Shown: in pieces, positions 47,156 through 57,113 of the stretch
Layout of the letters: each line of letters starts with the position of its first letter
Numbering within the stretch: position 1 is the first letter of the stretch
Source of the DNA: Stephania yunnanensis
Lineage: Eukaryota > Streptophyta > Magnoliopsida > Ranunculales > Menispermaceae
Length of the DNA: 64,000 nucleotides
NCBI GenBank assembly: GCA_039657365.1
Contig: CM077585.1
Coordinates: forward strand, 54,185,272-54,249,271
Reading direction: 5' to 3'
Notes under the pieces: generated by a model
What the model saw: the letters and a program-made list of their open reading frames with translations, nothing else
Databases searched by the model: none
What the model was told of the DNA's origin: nothing
Program-made: the position numbers and the translations under genes

Positions 47156-48240
47156 ATGACTAATACACGAGGGGGAGGAGATGTAGAGCCTAGTGGCAAT
47201 CAGCCTCCTACTATTGCAGAGGATCTACGGAGGATATCTAATCGAGTCACAACTTAGGGCCAGCAGTCGACTGACTTCATCGCTATGATGACCGCCCGTT
47301 TTGCTCCACCAGCATCGACATCGACTCCTACGACTGCTACACCGATTGTACAGCTGTTGGCACTTCCTACTGCTGCTTTAGCAACACCGATGGCAGTGAC
47401 CACACCAGTGGTGGAGACAGCTGAGGCTGTACCGTTTCCCACGCCCACATCCTCCAACACTTCTATTGAAGTTCAGCTGGTGAAGGACTTCATTAGACTC
47501 AAGTCAGCCTACTTTGATGGAGTACGAGGTTTCTAGAAGATTGAGAAATGGATTTTGTCTCAAGAGAAACCCCCATCGAATACTGAAGATCGAGTATAGA
47601 CTTCGAGCAAAGATCTTATCGTATAGACACACACTTTCAAATAGAGAGAGATAGAGAAAAAGATAGATATAGAAACGCCAACGTGTGGTTGCGGATAATA
47701 GTAGCCACTCATGGAGAGTTTGAGGTATGTGATTCTTTCAAATAGAAATTCTATCAATAGTATTTTCCGCCTTCAATAATGAAAAGATTGAGACGAGAGT
47801 TCATGGACTTAATACAAGGAGCAGAGGAGCATGTAATGCAGTATATGTACATATGTGATTACCTGCGCCAGCTTGCTGGGGACTTGGTGATAGATGAGTC
47901 CGAGGATGTGTATCATTTCGGTGATGGACTCAGGCTCCATATTAGGTATTACGTCATTAGTTCAGGCGTGAGGACACTCACCGAGATCTATGAGCGAGCC
48001 CTAACTCATGAGACATATTATTTGGGCAGAGTCACTGATAGCAAAGCAACAGGTCCAGTGTTATCTGCAAAGAAGGTCATGAAGTATGAGAGACGGTGAT
48101 AAATGGGTAAGGGAGCAAGGGGATGGAATAGAGGTGCTCAAGGTTCGGGGACAGCCACTCACCCACTGGCCATAGATGTGGACAGGTTGAATACATAATG
48201 AGAGAGTACCTGTATCCTGCAGCAGTGTATGCATAGCAGG
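47156..48240 (+). pseudogene. Gypsy-4 gag, decayed
   Basis: Starts at ATG 47156 (MTNTRGGGDVEPSG, a Gypsy-gag-like basic N-terminus). A stop is at about 47255, then a Pro/Thr/Ala-rich linker and the capsid start FIRLKSAYFDGV (47485-47530). About 240 bp around 47540-47770 are unrelated: a purine-rich GAGAGAGATAG tract and frameless sequence. The capsid resumes at 47779: FMDLIQGAEEHVMQYMYIC, DYLRQLAGDLV and YHFGDGLR. The zinc knuckle region (48110-48170) is lost in shifts. Confidence 0.75.
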
Positions 48241-48257
48241 TTCGATAGGAGGTTCAT

Positions 48258-48836
48258 ATGGTAGCCCAGCCAGATGCCAACGCTAAACAAGGTCTTATTG
48301 AGGGTACGATTTCTATTTGCGGTAGAGATGCATATGTTTTATTTGATTCTAAATCTACCATATCTTTTATTATTGGTCGCATGGTAGACATCCTAGGGTT
48401 GAAACATGTTAGGTTTATCATACATTTCATTTTGAGTACTGCCATTAGGGATATAGTTTACCCTAATAGTGTTATTGAGGGATATTTGGTCGAGATAAAT
48501 GTGGTAGAGTTACCTGCTGGCTTTAGAGTCCTTAAATTTGTGGAGTTCAACACGATTTTAGGGATGGACTGGTTAGCAACTTACCACGCTTATATCGATT
48601 GTTTCAGTAATGCAGAGATATTTGAAATCCTAGGGTGTACGATATTCACTTATAGAGGTCGTTCAACAAGGACAGTAGGTACGAGAGGTCGACCTGCGAC
48701 TAGTGAGGAGATGGAGGCGTTGATCTGGCTATACATTGTACCAGAGAGTCGAGGACCTAGGCTGAAGGATATACCAGTGGTTAGAGAGTTTCCTAATGTG
48801 TTTTCAGAGGATTTACCTTATCTACCGTCGCAGTGA
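48258..48836 (+). pseudogene. Gypsy-4 protease and linker to reverse transcriptase
   Basis: A 192-residue open frame. The protease lies at residues 11-115: GTISICGRDAYVLFDSKS with catalytic Asp (DSK for DSG; the Gly is replaced), then FIIGRMVDILGL and the second half ILGMDWLATYHAYIDC, where the LGMDWL motif closes the fold. The linker continues to VREFPNVFSEDLPYLPSQ, then TGA at 48834 where the family has Arg (CGA to TGA is a CpG transition). Confidence 0.8.
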
Positions 48837-49760
48837 GATATTGATTTTATTATTGAGTTGGTACCGAATACTAAACCGATTTCCATACCATCGTACCAGA
48901 TGGCACCATGAGAGTTAGAGGAGTTGAAGGCTCAGCTTCAGGATTTAGGACAAAAGGGAATCATCACACCTTTTATGTCGTCATGGAGAGCACCCGTCCT
49001 TTTTGTGAAGAAGAAAGGTGGTACTTTGAGACATTGTATAGACTATAGACAGTTGAACAAAGTCACCATTAGGAATAAATATCCACTCCCGAGGATTGAT
49101 GATTTATTTGATTAGTTAAGAGGAGCACAATTTTTCTCCAAGATAAACATGCGATCAGGGTATCATTAGTTTAGAATCAGGGATGAGGATAGGTCCATTA
49201 CAGCTTTCAGCATGATATATGGACACTTTTAGTTCATGGTTGTGCCATTTAGGTTGACCAATGCTCCAGTAGTGTTTATGGATTTGATGCATCGAGTTTT
49301 CAGACCGTTTCTTGACCAGTTCATGATAGTCTTCATCGATGATATATTGATCTACTCACAGACGATGGATGATCACGAACAGCACCTCAGATAGACTTTG
49401 CAGACTTTGAGATAGAATAGAGTTTATGCCAAGTTCAGCAAATGTGAATTTTGGCTCTCAAATGTCAAGTTTTTAGGGCATGTTGTCGAAGCAGCAGGAA
49501 TATCAGTGGATCAAGCCAAGATTCAGGCAATTATGGATTGGCCAGCATCGATTTCCATGATTAATATTAGGTGCTTTATGGGTTTAGCAAGGTATTATCG
49601 CCGATTTGTAAAGGATTTCTCAAAAATCGCTTCACCACTTACGAGATTAACCTTTAAAGATGTTAGATTTGAGTGGAATGAGGAATGTGAGGAGGCATTC
49701 ACTCAGTTGAAGAGATTATTGACTATTGCGCTAGTATTGGTGTTACTAGAGGTTAGATAG
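48837..49760 (+). pseudogene. Gypsy-4 reverse transcriptase, decayed by stops only
   Basis: The reading frame holds from 48837 to 49760 with stops but few shifts. In order: IDFIIELVPNTKPISIPSYQ, then PVLFVKKKGGTLRHCIDYRQ, LNKVTIRNKYPLPRIDDLFD, FSKINMRSGYH, PFRLTNAPVVFMDLMHRVF, and FIDDILIY with the Asp pair at 49338-49343. The thumb has KFSKCEFWLSNVKFLGH and FMGLARYYRRFVKDF. Stops stand at LFD*L, SGYH*F, HLR*T and LR*N, where the family has Gln: CAG to TAG. Confidence 0.85.
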
Positions 49761-50115
49761 GGATTTTCAGTATACATTGATGATTCTCATAGAGGTTTGG
49801 GATGTGTGTTGATGCAAGGTATTGGTATAATAGCTTATACATCCATACAGCTGAAGGTATATGAAAAGAATTATCTAACGCACGATTTAGAGCTGGCAGC
49901 AGCAGTGTTTGCACTAAAGATATGGAGACATTATCTGTATGAAGAGAAATTTACACTTTTTACTGATCAAAAGAGTCTGAAATATCTCTTCACACAGAAA
50001 GATTTGAATATGAGACGGCGTAGATGGTTAGAGTTCCTGAAAGATTAAGATTTTTCCTTGAAATATCATCTGGGAAAAGCAAACATAGTTACTGATGCGC
50101 TGAGTAGTATACTTG
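49761..50115 (+). pseudogene. Gypsy-4 RNase H, decayed
   Basis: An 83-residue frame at 49797-50048 has GCVLMQGIGIIAYTS, THDLELAAAVFALKIWRHYL, FTLFTDQKSLKYLF and RRRWLEFLKD. The first Asp region before it reads FSVYIDDSH (usual YSDAS). The motif TDxKS keeps its Asp, with Gln for His. The end YHLGKANIVTDALSS follows a stop at 50046. Confidence 0.8.
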
Positions 50116-51298
50116 TTGATACGGAGATTCCTATTGAAACTCGATTTGAAATTTGCGCTCGTATGAGAGTACAAACTGTGTCTGCATAGAGAGTGTCAGA
50201 AGGTCAAGGGACTGACAAGTTGTAATCGAGGTTTAGTGAGTTAGCGCAGAATGTAGATTGTGTTGATTAGACGGAGACGTCTGACCAGTGTTTGCAATTC
50301 AAGGGCAGACTGTGGATATTGTCATTACCAGAGCTAAGATATGAGATTTTTCAGGAGTCACACCGTTCCCGATTTATTATTCATCCAGGCAGGACCAAAA
50401 TGTATCACGACATGAAGAGGGATTTTTGGTGGCCTGGGATGAAGGCGGATGTGTCGAAGTTTATTAGGAGCTGTGGGATTTGTCAGCAAGTGAAGGCTGA
50501 ACATTGCAGACCTGGATAATTGCTACAGTCTCTTCTCATTCCACGATGGAAGTAGGAGGACATTAATATGGATTTTGTAAAAGGATTGTCGAGAATCACC
50601 CTGAGACATGATTTCATCAGGGTTATTATTGACGAAGTCTACTCATTTTTTACCGGTGGCTACACATTACACGTTTGATCAGCCGAGTATATTGTTTGAA
50701 CAAGAAATTATTTAATCGCATGGGTACCAATGACTATTACGTCAGATATGGATGTTATGTATATGTCCAGGATGTAGCGGAGTATACATGAGCAGTATGG
50801 TACGCGCCTATAATTTAGTACGGCTTTTCATCCTCAGACTGACTGGCAGACTGAAAAATTAATTCAGGTTCTTGAGGATATGTTGCGGGATTGTGTTTTG
50901 AAGTTTGGAGGATCATGGGAGGAGTACCTACCGTTGTGTGAGTTTGCATATAACAACAGTTATCAGGCTAGTATTGAAATTGCTCTTTTTGAGGCTTTAT
51001 ATGGTAGATTGTGTCGCTCGCCATCGTGTTGGGCTAAACCAGATGACTGGGAGGCCGTGGGGCCTGAGATTGTTGTTGATCACACAGAGAAGGTACGAAT
51101 GATTCGTCAAAAACTCAAGGGAACCCATCCTTTGTATATTTATATATGGATTGAAAGGTAAACATGTTTCGATTATGTGCTTGAACTACCTCCACAGATG
51201 TCAGAAGTTCATCTAGTCTTTCATATATCCATGAGAGCATGTGATCATCCGATTGTAGATTTGAGTCAGATAGACCTGAGTAAGGATATTTCATTAAA
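50116..51298 (+). pseudogene. Gypsy-4 integrase, decayed and truncated
   Basis: Zinc finger open at 50292-50519: LWILSLPELRYEIFQESHRS, RFIIHPGRTK, FWWPGMKADVSKFI and CGICQQVKAEH, with all four ligands. The core (50520-50880) has MDFVKGL and broken DEVYSFF-like residues. The glutamate region at 50880-51100 is open: EEYLPLCEFAYNNSYQASIE, FEALYGRLCRSP and VGPEIVVDH. After KLKGTHP (51120) about 40 residues of the family are missing. The sequence then reads YVLELPPQMSEVHLVFHISM, and ends at LSQIDLSKDISLK (51298). Confidence 0.8.
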
Positions 51299-51700
51299 GG
51301 AAAGCTTGCGTTGAGGTTCATTGGTCCATTCAAAATGAAGAAGCGAATAGGCAAGGTTGCATTCGAGATGGAGTTGCCACCTCAGTTGTGTGGGATCCAC
51401 CATGTATTTCATGTTTGTATGTTGCGACTTGGATAGGTCGAGAGAGTGTAGACGGCTAACAGTAGACTTGAGCCAAATAAACTAGAGGGATGACATTACT
51501 TATGACAAATAGCCTATTTAGATTCTAGATTGTAAGGTGACGATTCTGAGGAATAAAGAGATCACATCTTTCCTTATCAAATGGCAGCGTTACGGAGATA
51601 AGGAGCTAACGTGGGAGCTCTAGTCATGTATATGAAAATATTTTCCATATCTCTTCGGAGTTTCGATAAGTTCTTCCCTTGTGTTTTGGTTCAATTTCGA
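51299..51700 (+). pseudogene. Gypsy-2 integrase C-terminus and chromodomain, decayed
   Basis: A second copy of integrase C-terminus begins within TTAAAGGAAAGC (51291-51302): GKLALRFIGPFKMKKRIGKV, then AFEMELPPQLCGIHHVFHVC and MLRL. It continues with frameshifts through a chromodomain remnant (ILDCKVTILRNKEI-like, SFLIKWQRYGDKELTWEL) to FPYLFGV near 51655. Because it is followed by the Gypsy-2 LTR, I assign it to Gypsy-2. The Gypsy-2 core between 44457 and here is missing. Confidence 0.7.
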
Positions 51701-51712
51701 GGTTGAAATTCT

Positions 51713-51728
51713 AATTAATTGGGAAGAT
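51713..51728 (+). promoter_or_regulatory. Gypsy-2 polypurine tract
   Basis: AATTAATTGGGAAGAT directly precedes the TGTAACAACC start of the 3' LTR. Only the last ten bases are purine-rich; assigned mainly by position. Confidence 0.5.
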
Positions 51729-54150
51729 TGTAACAACCCTAAAACCTAACTCGTGTCGTGTGTCATTTCAGATCGTACGTGGGACCCAGTTGTCGTGATA
51801 CGTATGTCTAATTCTTAGGTGTCGACACCGAGGTACGCTATTTTTTGTGTTTGTATAATATATTTATTACCCGAATGTGAAACCAATTGTCCAAACATGT
51901 GAGGACATTTACATGTACAGTTTGGAGTTTTGAATCGGGTTCGCCTAGGGAAAACGTGCGCGAACGAGTACCAGGTGAACAGATTACGAGAATACGGACA
52001 ACCGGTGGATAATTTTAATAAAACACTGATAAAATGGAAAATAAAACATGAATAATAATTATTATGAGAATGTATTTCAATCATCGAAACTTGTATTAAG
52101 GCATGGCGATGTGAGTCGTGTGCCGACCGGGCGCATTTACGTGAAATGCCAATTAAGTTGTTGAAAAGGATAAGACCAAAGTCCTAGTCAACAAAGAGTC
52201 ACTCAATTAAGTCACAAAAGTAGTTGGATGGAATGATTTTGAACGACAAGATGTGTATTGAGATTGGTAGATGGGTCAAGATGACATTTGGAGTATAAAA
52301 GTCAAAAAATGGGTGTTTCATCATTTTTCTCTCTCCTCTCTCAACAAAAACAAAAATGAGGTGGGTTTTATGGATTTTAAGTAGTGATGCACGTTAAGGA
52401 ATCGACCAACGATGTGAATTAAGGTGAGGCATCGGTTAGTCGTTCGATTCTCGTCGTTTTGGCGTCAATTTTATATGTTTTCGTCGAGGTTTTTGGGGAC
52501 GGTCCATGGTCACTGAATTTTTGGATTTTTTCATTGATTTTGGGTGAGATTTTGTGATCATTTAAGGTGTCATGTTGTTAATTGTGGTGATCGTTTGAGA
52601 AATCTTGAATTTGAACGTTTTTGGACAATTTTGATGGATTTTTTAGGGAATTTTTGGGAGTGAATCATAAACGTTTTTAGTATGGTTTAGCGATAGTTTT
52701 TTATGGTGTTTGAGGTCCCTACGAGGTTGGGGTAGGCTCGAAACACGGCGACGCGAGCTGGGGTTACAAAAAAACCCTTAAAATTTTAATCAGGCAAATC
52801 AGCACCGTCAGATGCGCCGTGAGGAACAAAGTTCCTCGCGGCGGCTCCCATGACCCCCCCACGACGCGAAGCCTTGGAATTTTAAAAAAAATTCTCAAAA
52901 AACCTCAGGGCTTCGAATTGGTGTTCTAATGGGTTCAAATGAGACCCAATAACCAAGAAATCGGCTAAAAATAATGAAAATAGGGGATAATATCAAATTG
53001 AGAAATGGGAAGTTAAATGAGGAAACACGAATTTAATGTACCCAATTGAATTCAAATGGTTACCAGGGGTGTATGACTGGTTAGCAAGTGTACAGGGACC
53101 ATTTGGTGAAGAGTGGAGTCGTAAGTGCATGTTAGATCGGATACAGGCAAGTAAACTAGCTAGAAATGCACAATTATTTCATTTTAAGCTATTGAATATT
53201 ATTGTTCATTGCTTTCATATATATCCTTGAAACTCCATTCTTATTGAGTTATCCGAGGGCAAGTAAGTCAACAGTGATCATTGGAAGGAGTGGCGACTGA
53301 GGTAACATACCAAAGTCATGACTTCGGGATGCACTGCACTAGATATTGGTTCTTGACGGGGTGTGAGTTCTTAGCGTGGTTGTTCAAGGAAGTTTCACTA
53401 TCTCGTAGGTTTAGCGTTTGTGAGTGCACCAAGTCCTAGAACCCGAGTCTTAATGGTTTGACAAGACTCAACAACCTGTTGGTCGGGATTACTTGCACCT
53501 CTCTATTTTCATTCTTGGACACTCATATATCGATTACTCTTGATTTATTTACAATTTTTTATTTATTCTTGTGTCTATATATCTTTCTTTTCTGCGTGAA
53601 TATAGACTAATTTATTTATTTTTGAGATGTTGTTTAGTATCCTACTGACGTTAGTTACCCGAGTTCGTTATTCTTGTGTTTGACTTAGTGCATATCTGCG
53701 GTCGAGTAAGGGAAATGGTTCAGTGCTGGGAGATCTACTGTAAGGACTTTAGGGCGGCCTTCCCTCTCGTACTTTTGTAGGTTTTGTATTACTTATGTAT
53801 ATTGTTTTGATCACATGGAGTATATGGGGACGTGTATATGATATGATTTCTCTCCCCTCTATTTATTATGCAAGTTGAGGATGTTATGCAGGGTTTCCAC
53901 ACTCTAGGATGTCATGACTGATTGGTTTAGAGTAGTTCAGATTTGTTTAAGTTAAAACCACCTCCGCGTAACCTTTGATAACTAACAAATTTGAATAACT
54001 TACTATAAATTTTAAATTCCACTTCCTTGTAATGAATAATGGTTAGGAAGGCTGACTAGGCTTGCGTTGACATCGCGAGGATTGACTCGGGGTCCATGTA
54101 AGCCAGGTCGGGCAGGGCCCAATTTGGGTTGTGGAACCGGGGCCGTCACA
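51729..54150 (+). mobile_element. Gypsy-2 3' LTR
   Basis: Starts TGTAACAACCC and ends GGGGCCGTCACA at 54150; 2.42 kb. It parallels 18362-20580 plus 23391-23591. The GCATG that follows (54151-54155) repeats 18357-18361. The dyad at 52810-52845 is the counterpart of that at 19365. TTATTTACTACCC-like stretches and CTCTCTCCTCTCTCAAC occur near 52320-52340. The 64-residue frame at 53036-53230 is accidental. Confidence 0.9.
52810..52845. repeat. GC-rich dyad in Gypsy-2 3' LTR
   Basis: GCCGTGAGGAAC, AAA, GTTCCTCGCGGC: arms of 12 with one mismatch around a 3-base centre, about 1.09 kb into the LTR. In the 5' LTR the outer arm pairs have decayed. Confidence 0.75.
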
Positions 54151-54469
54151 GCATGCCACCAATGAAGTTTAAGGATTATGTTGACATGATGGAACTTAGG
54201 TTCATTACGTGATTATCATTGTAATAATGATGCTTATTGGAACTCTTTTGGATACACATTCATGTTTTATTTAATTTGAGAAATATTATTAAGTTTGGAC
54301 CAAAAATAAACATGAGGTTTATTTATTAAGTTATGACAAAATATAAAGAAATTTAATGCATTGTGATACATGGAAGATACTACTCACTTGATAGAGGACA
54401 TATCATCATGATTCATGCATTTTATTTCTTAATTTTGGTGATAATGTGTATATGGATCAAGTGGGAAAA
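54151..54469 (+). pseudogene. Copia-1 RNase H tail and 3' region (continues from 18361)
   Basis: Begins with the duplicated GCATG and reads LPPMKFKDYVDMMEL, the C-terminal residues of a Copia polyprotein. The following ~200 bp are AT-rich non-coding. CAAGTGGGAAAAT at 54458-54470 looks like the Copia polypurine tract, after which TGTAAGTATT (54470) may start the 3' LTR. Confidence 0.75.
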
Positions 54470-54830
54470 TGTAAGTATTAAATTATACTTATCATAAAGT
54501 GATCCATTTGCGCCCCACACATTCCAAGTGTCAAGTTGAGATTAAAGATAATGGTTTATGGGTAGTTATCCTTTAGGAAAATAAACAACACAGTTTGGTC
54601 CTCAACTCTATTCTCGTGATGTTTTAAATCTGGAACACCATCTAGGAGAAGAGAAGAAGAGTTGGAAGATCAAACTTTAATTGAAAGAACAACAATGGCT
54701 GGAGGTGATTCTTATTTATTTATGCATTTTAGATTAGATGATTTTTGTGTTTGTTTACACAAAGATCAATATATGTTTAATGACTTACATATAGGAATAG
54801 CGTCACTCCGATTATAGGAAGTATCTTTGG
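54470..54830 (+). mobile_element. Possible Copia-1 3' LTR, interrupted
   Basis: Starts TGTAAGTATT after a purine-rich tract. No end or matching 5' LTR was found, so this is a placement by position. AAGAACAACAATGGCTGGAG near 54680 resembles a leader with a start codon. A hAT-like element follows at 54831. Confidence 0.4.
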
Positions 54831-55480
54831 GACGGCCACACGTATATGATTAAAGGGGCCATGGCCCCCAAATTTTTGATTTTGCTAACATAGTGTATAT
54901 GCATATCCAAAAATACATTCAATCCACACAATGAAATCTCAATTTGGCCCCTCATCACATCTCACACAATTGTTTGATTTCAATATAATGTGATCCATAC
55001 CCTCTTCTCTCATAGTGCCACGTGCACTTTAAAACCCATAATCTCCTATTATTTAGGATTTACTTATTTGGCTATAATTTTCAACTTTTTTTGTGCATCT
55101 TTACTCTTTATTTTCTTCTTTCTTCTATATCAAAATAGAGAGTCTTTACTTTTTCAATTTGGTTCTTTAATGGTTATCATTTTATAAGGTATTTCAATTC
55201 CTTACTTTTTAATTTTATATAATGATATTGTTTTTTATCTTTAATATGTATGTATTAATATGTATCAATGTTGATTATATCAAAAATAGAAGTAAGAATT
55301 TAATATAGCTCTTTAAGTCAAGAGACTTATACCAAAGCATCTTCGATTAGATAGATGAGATATCACTTGTTAGAAGGCAAGGTTTGGGGGAAGAGGTTGG
55401 TTCGACTCTGTAGAAGTAAAAATAATATTTAAAAGAAGATTTTGCCCTTCCCCCCGAGTGGGAGGCTGTGTCCGCCCCTC
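54831..55480. mobile_element. Non-autonomous hAT-like DNA element
   Basis: ATCTTTGG (54823-54830) and ATCTTTGC (55481-55488) match at seven of eight bases, the 8-bp duplication size of hAT transposons. Inside, the ends read GACGGCCACACG and, on the other strand, GAGGGGCGGACACAG, an imperfect terminal inverted repeat. GGGGCCATGGCCCCC near 54856 and CCGCCCCTC near the right end are typical of a common plant hAT group. No transposase frame. 650 bp. Confidence 0.55.
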
Positions 55481-55671
55481 ATCTTTGCCTACAACTAAAC
55501 GGGCTAGCTTATACTTAACTCATGAGGAAACTACACAAATCTCTCAAATGTCTTGAGCCCGTAAAGTCGTGGATTTCAGAGATTAATAGGCCCAAAGGTC
55601 CCAACACATTTAACCTGTCAGATTTGGTAGACTCAAGACACAGTGTGCAACTCAAGTTTTTTCCCTCTATT

Positions 55672-56193
55672 AAACGCACCCCACCTTTTACTTAGGGCAC
55701 TCAATTTTTCTAAGTGCACCCCATAGGGCACCCTAACATTTTTACCAAAATACCTTTTCATCCATATTAAAGCACCAAACTCCAAAACCTTAGTTGAGAT
55801 ATTCATTTTAGGTTCGGTAACATATGGCCGAAACTTATCTTTTATGTTCAATGTTGTTAAACTGAACCTCATTTGAGAAATTTGGTTGACAACTACCGAC
55901 TTAAAGGTTCGGTGGATTCTGACCGACTCTCCAACTAGAGGTTCGGTGGGCTCTGATCGACTATCCAACTAGATATTTGAACCTGTGAGATCGAATCACT
56001 TGATGATGCCCTACAAATTACAAGAAGAGATTGCATGGAGGGATGATGGTGGGGTGCACTAAACGAGAGAAAAATGATGGGAGGGTGCACTAATCACAGT
56101 GAGGGACATAAGGGTCAATTGAAGTAAAATTGATTTTTTAAAAAAGTTTGATTTTTTTGTTGGGGTCCCCTATATAAAAGGTGGGGCGCATTT
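55672..56193. mobile_element. Small TIR element, possibly Harbinger/Tourist-like
   Basis: Left end AAACGCACCCCACCTTTTAC (55672-55691) faces the reverse complement of GTGGGGCGCATTT and flanking bases at 56165-56193. About 27 positions are alike, with roughly five mismatches. TTA lies at both edges (55670-55672 and 56192-56194), compatible with a 3-bp duplication. Inside, AGGTTCGGTGG with flanking bases is repeated at about 55905-55950. The minus-strand 111-residue frame 55633-55968 overlaps the edge and I do not take it as a gene. Confidence 0.5.
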
Positions 56194-57060
56194 AGCCTGC
56201 TCTAAATCTATAGAAAATGTTAGGTTGTCCAAAGTAGGACTCGCACGTTCGACGCGTATTCCTCTTTTGCCCTGGATACACTTGGTATACGTGCACACCT
56301 AAAAAAATTAAGAACGTTTGGATGAATGCATGTCGCAGCTGCGTATCCTACTTGGGGCTATGCGTCATAAGAGGGGTCGTCGACTTTATTTCTATTTTCT
56401 GTTTAAAGTCTTGACGTATTAATAGAGGGTCGGTGATGATCCACTAAAGTTGGACCATCCACGACTACACATGTCAAGCAAACTAGATGCATTGTATATA
56501 CGCATTTACGTCAAGCCACCCATAACGATCAAAATCATGAATTCTTGATTCTCGCTCCATTACAACGATTAACGACCAAACATGCCTGAATTTTAAAGAA
56601 ATTAATGTAGTTAAGTAGCCCAAAATGACGCGTATCTTTCTTGTGGATTACAGTACATAATAATTTAATACGATGGAGAAGGCTTTGGGGTTTTTCATGG
56701 GCTTTCACGGCAATGCCTACGTACGTCAAAAAAAACAGGCAGTACTTTTGGCGGGATTTGATCCTAATATTGTTTCAGAGAATACATTGCATTTCTTGAC
56801 GTCCACGCATGTTCATTTTCTCATACTTTTAGACTTTTAGCCATGTTTACTGTTGCTTAATTATCTATGTTAATTTGGCAATTTAAACTCATCTTTACTT
56901 GATCCTTGTTAAGTCAAAGTACCTCTATGAGATTGAAGGTTGAGGATTTAACTTATATATGTTGGAGTCGAATGTGTTATATCTAACTTCTTACAAGAAA
57001 ATCATCTGTACTCTTGGTTAAGAATGTTAATTGATACAAGTTTTTGATGAACTTTTTTTT

Positions 57061-57113
<53 letters not shown>

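Larger units (their letters stand above)
44458..51298 (+). mobile_element. Gypsy-4: best preserved Gypsy chromovirus, 3' LTR lost
   Basis: 5' LTR 44458-46877, primer-binding site 46879-46891, then gag, protease, reverse transcriptase, RNase H and integrase in one orientation, ending abruptly near 51298. There the text changes to a second copy of integrase C-terminus, which leads to the Gypsy-2 3' LTR. No LTR of the Gypsy-4 family follows, so the 3' LTR and chromodomain end are deleted. The expected second GATTG (first at 44453-44457) is not present. Confidence 0.85.
18362..54150 (+). mobile_element. Gypsy-2: Gypsy chromovirus hosting many nested insertions
   Basis: A single insertion into Copia-1, flanked on both sides by GCATG. 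Its own parts are: 5' LTR 18362-20580 and 23391-23591; primer-binding site 23593-23605; gag 23860-25067 and 37583-37700; protease 37740-38000; reverse transcriptase 38180-38389 and 40611-41340; RNase H 41345-41720; integrase 41940-42154, 44319-44457 and 51299-51700; 3' LTR 51729-54150. The coding parts run in order and in the same orientation across the inserts, and two inserts have perfect 5-bp duplications. Without inserts it would be roughly 10 kb. Part of its integrase core is missing (see 51299). Confidence 0.85.

Noticed and set aside
55633..55968. 111-residue minus-strand open frame
   Set aside because: It runs over one end of a small TIR element, contains a duplicated GGTTCGGTGG segment and shows no known domain.
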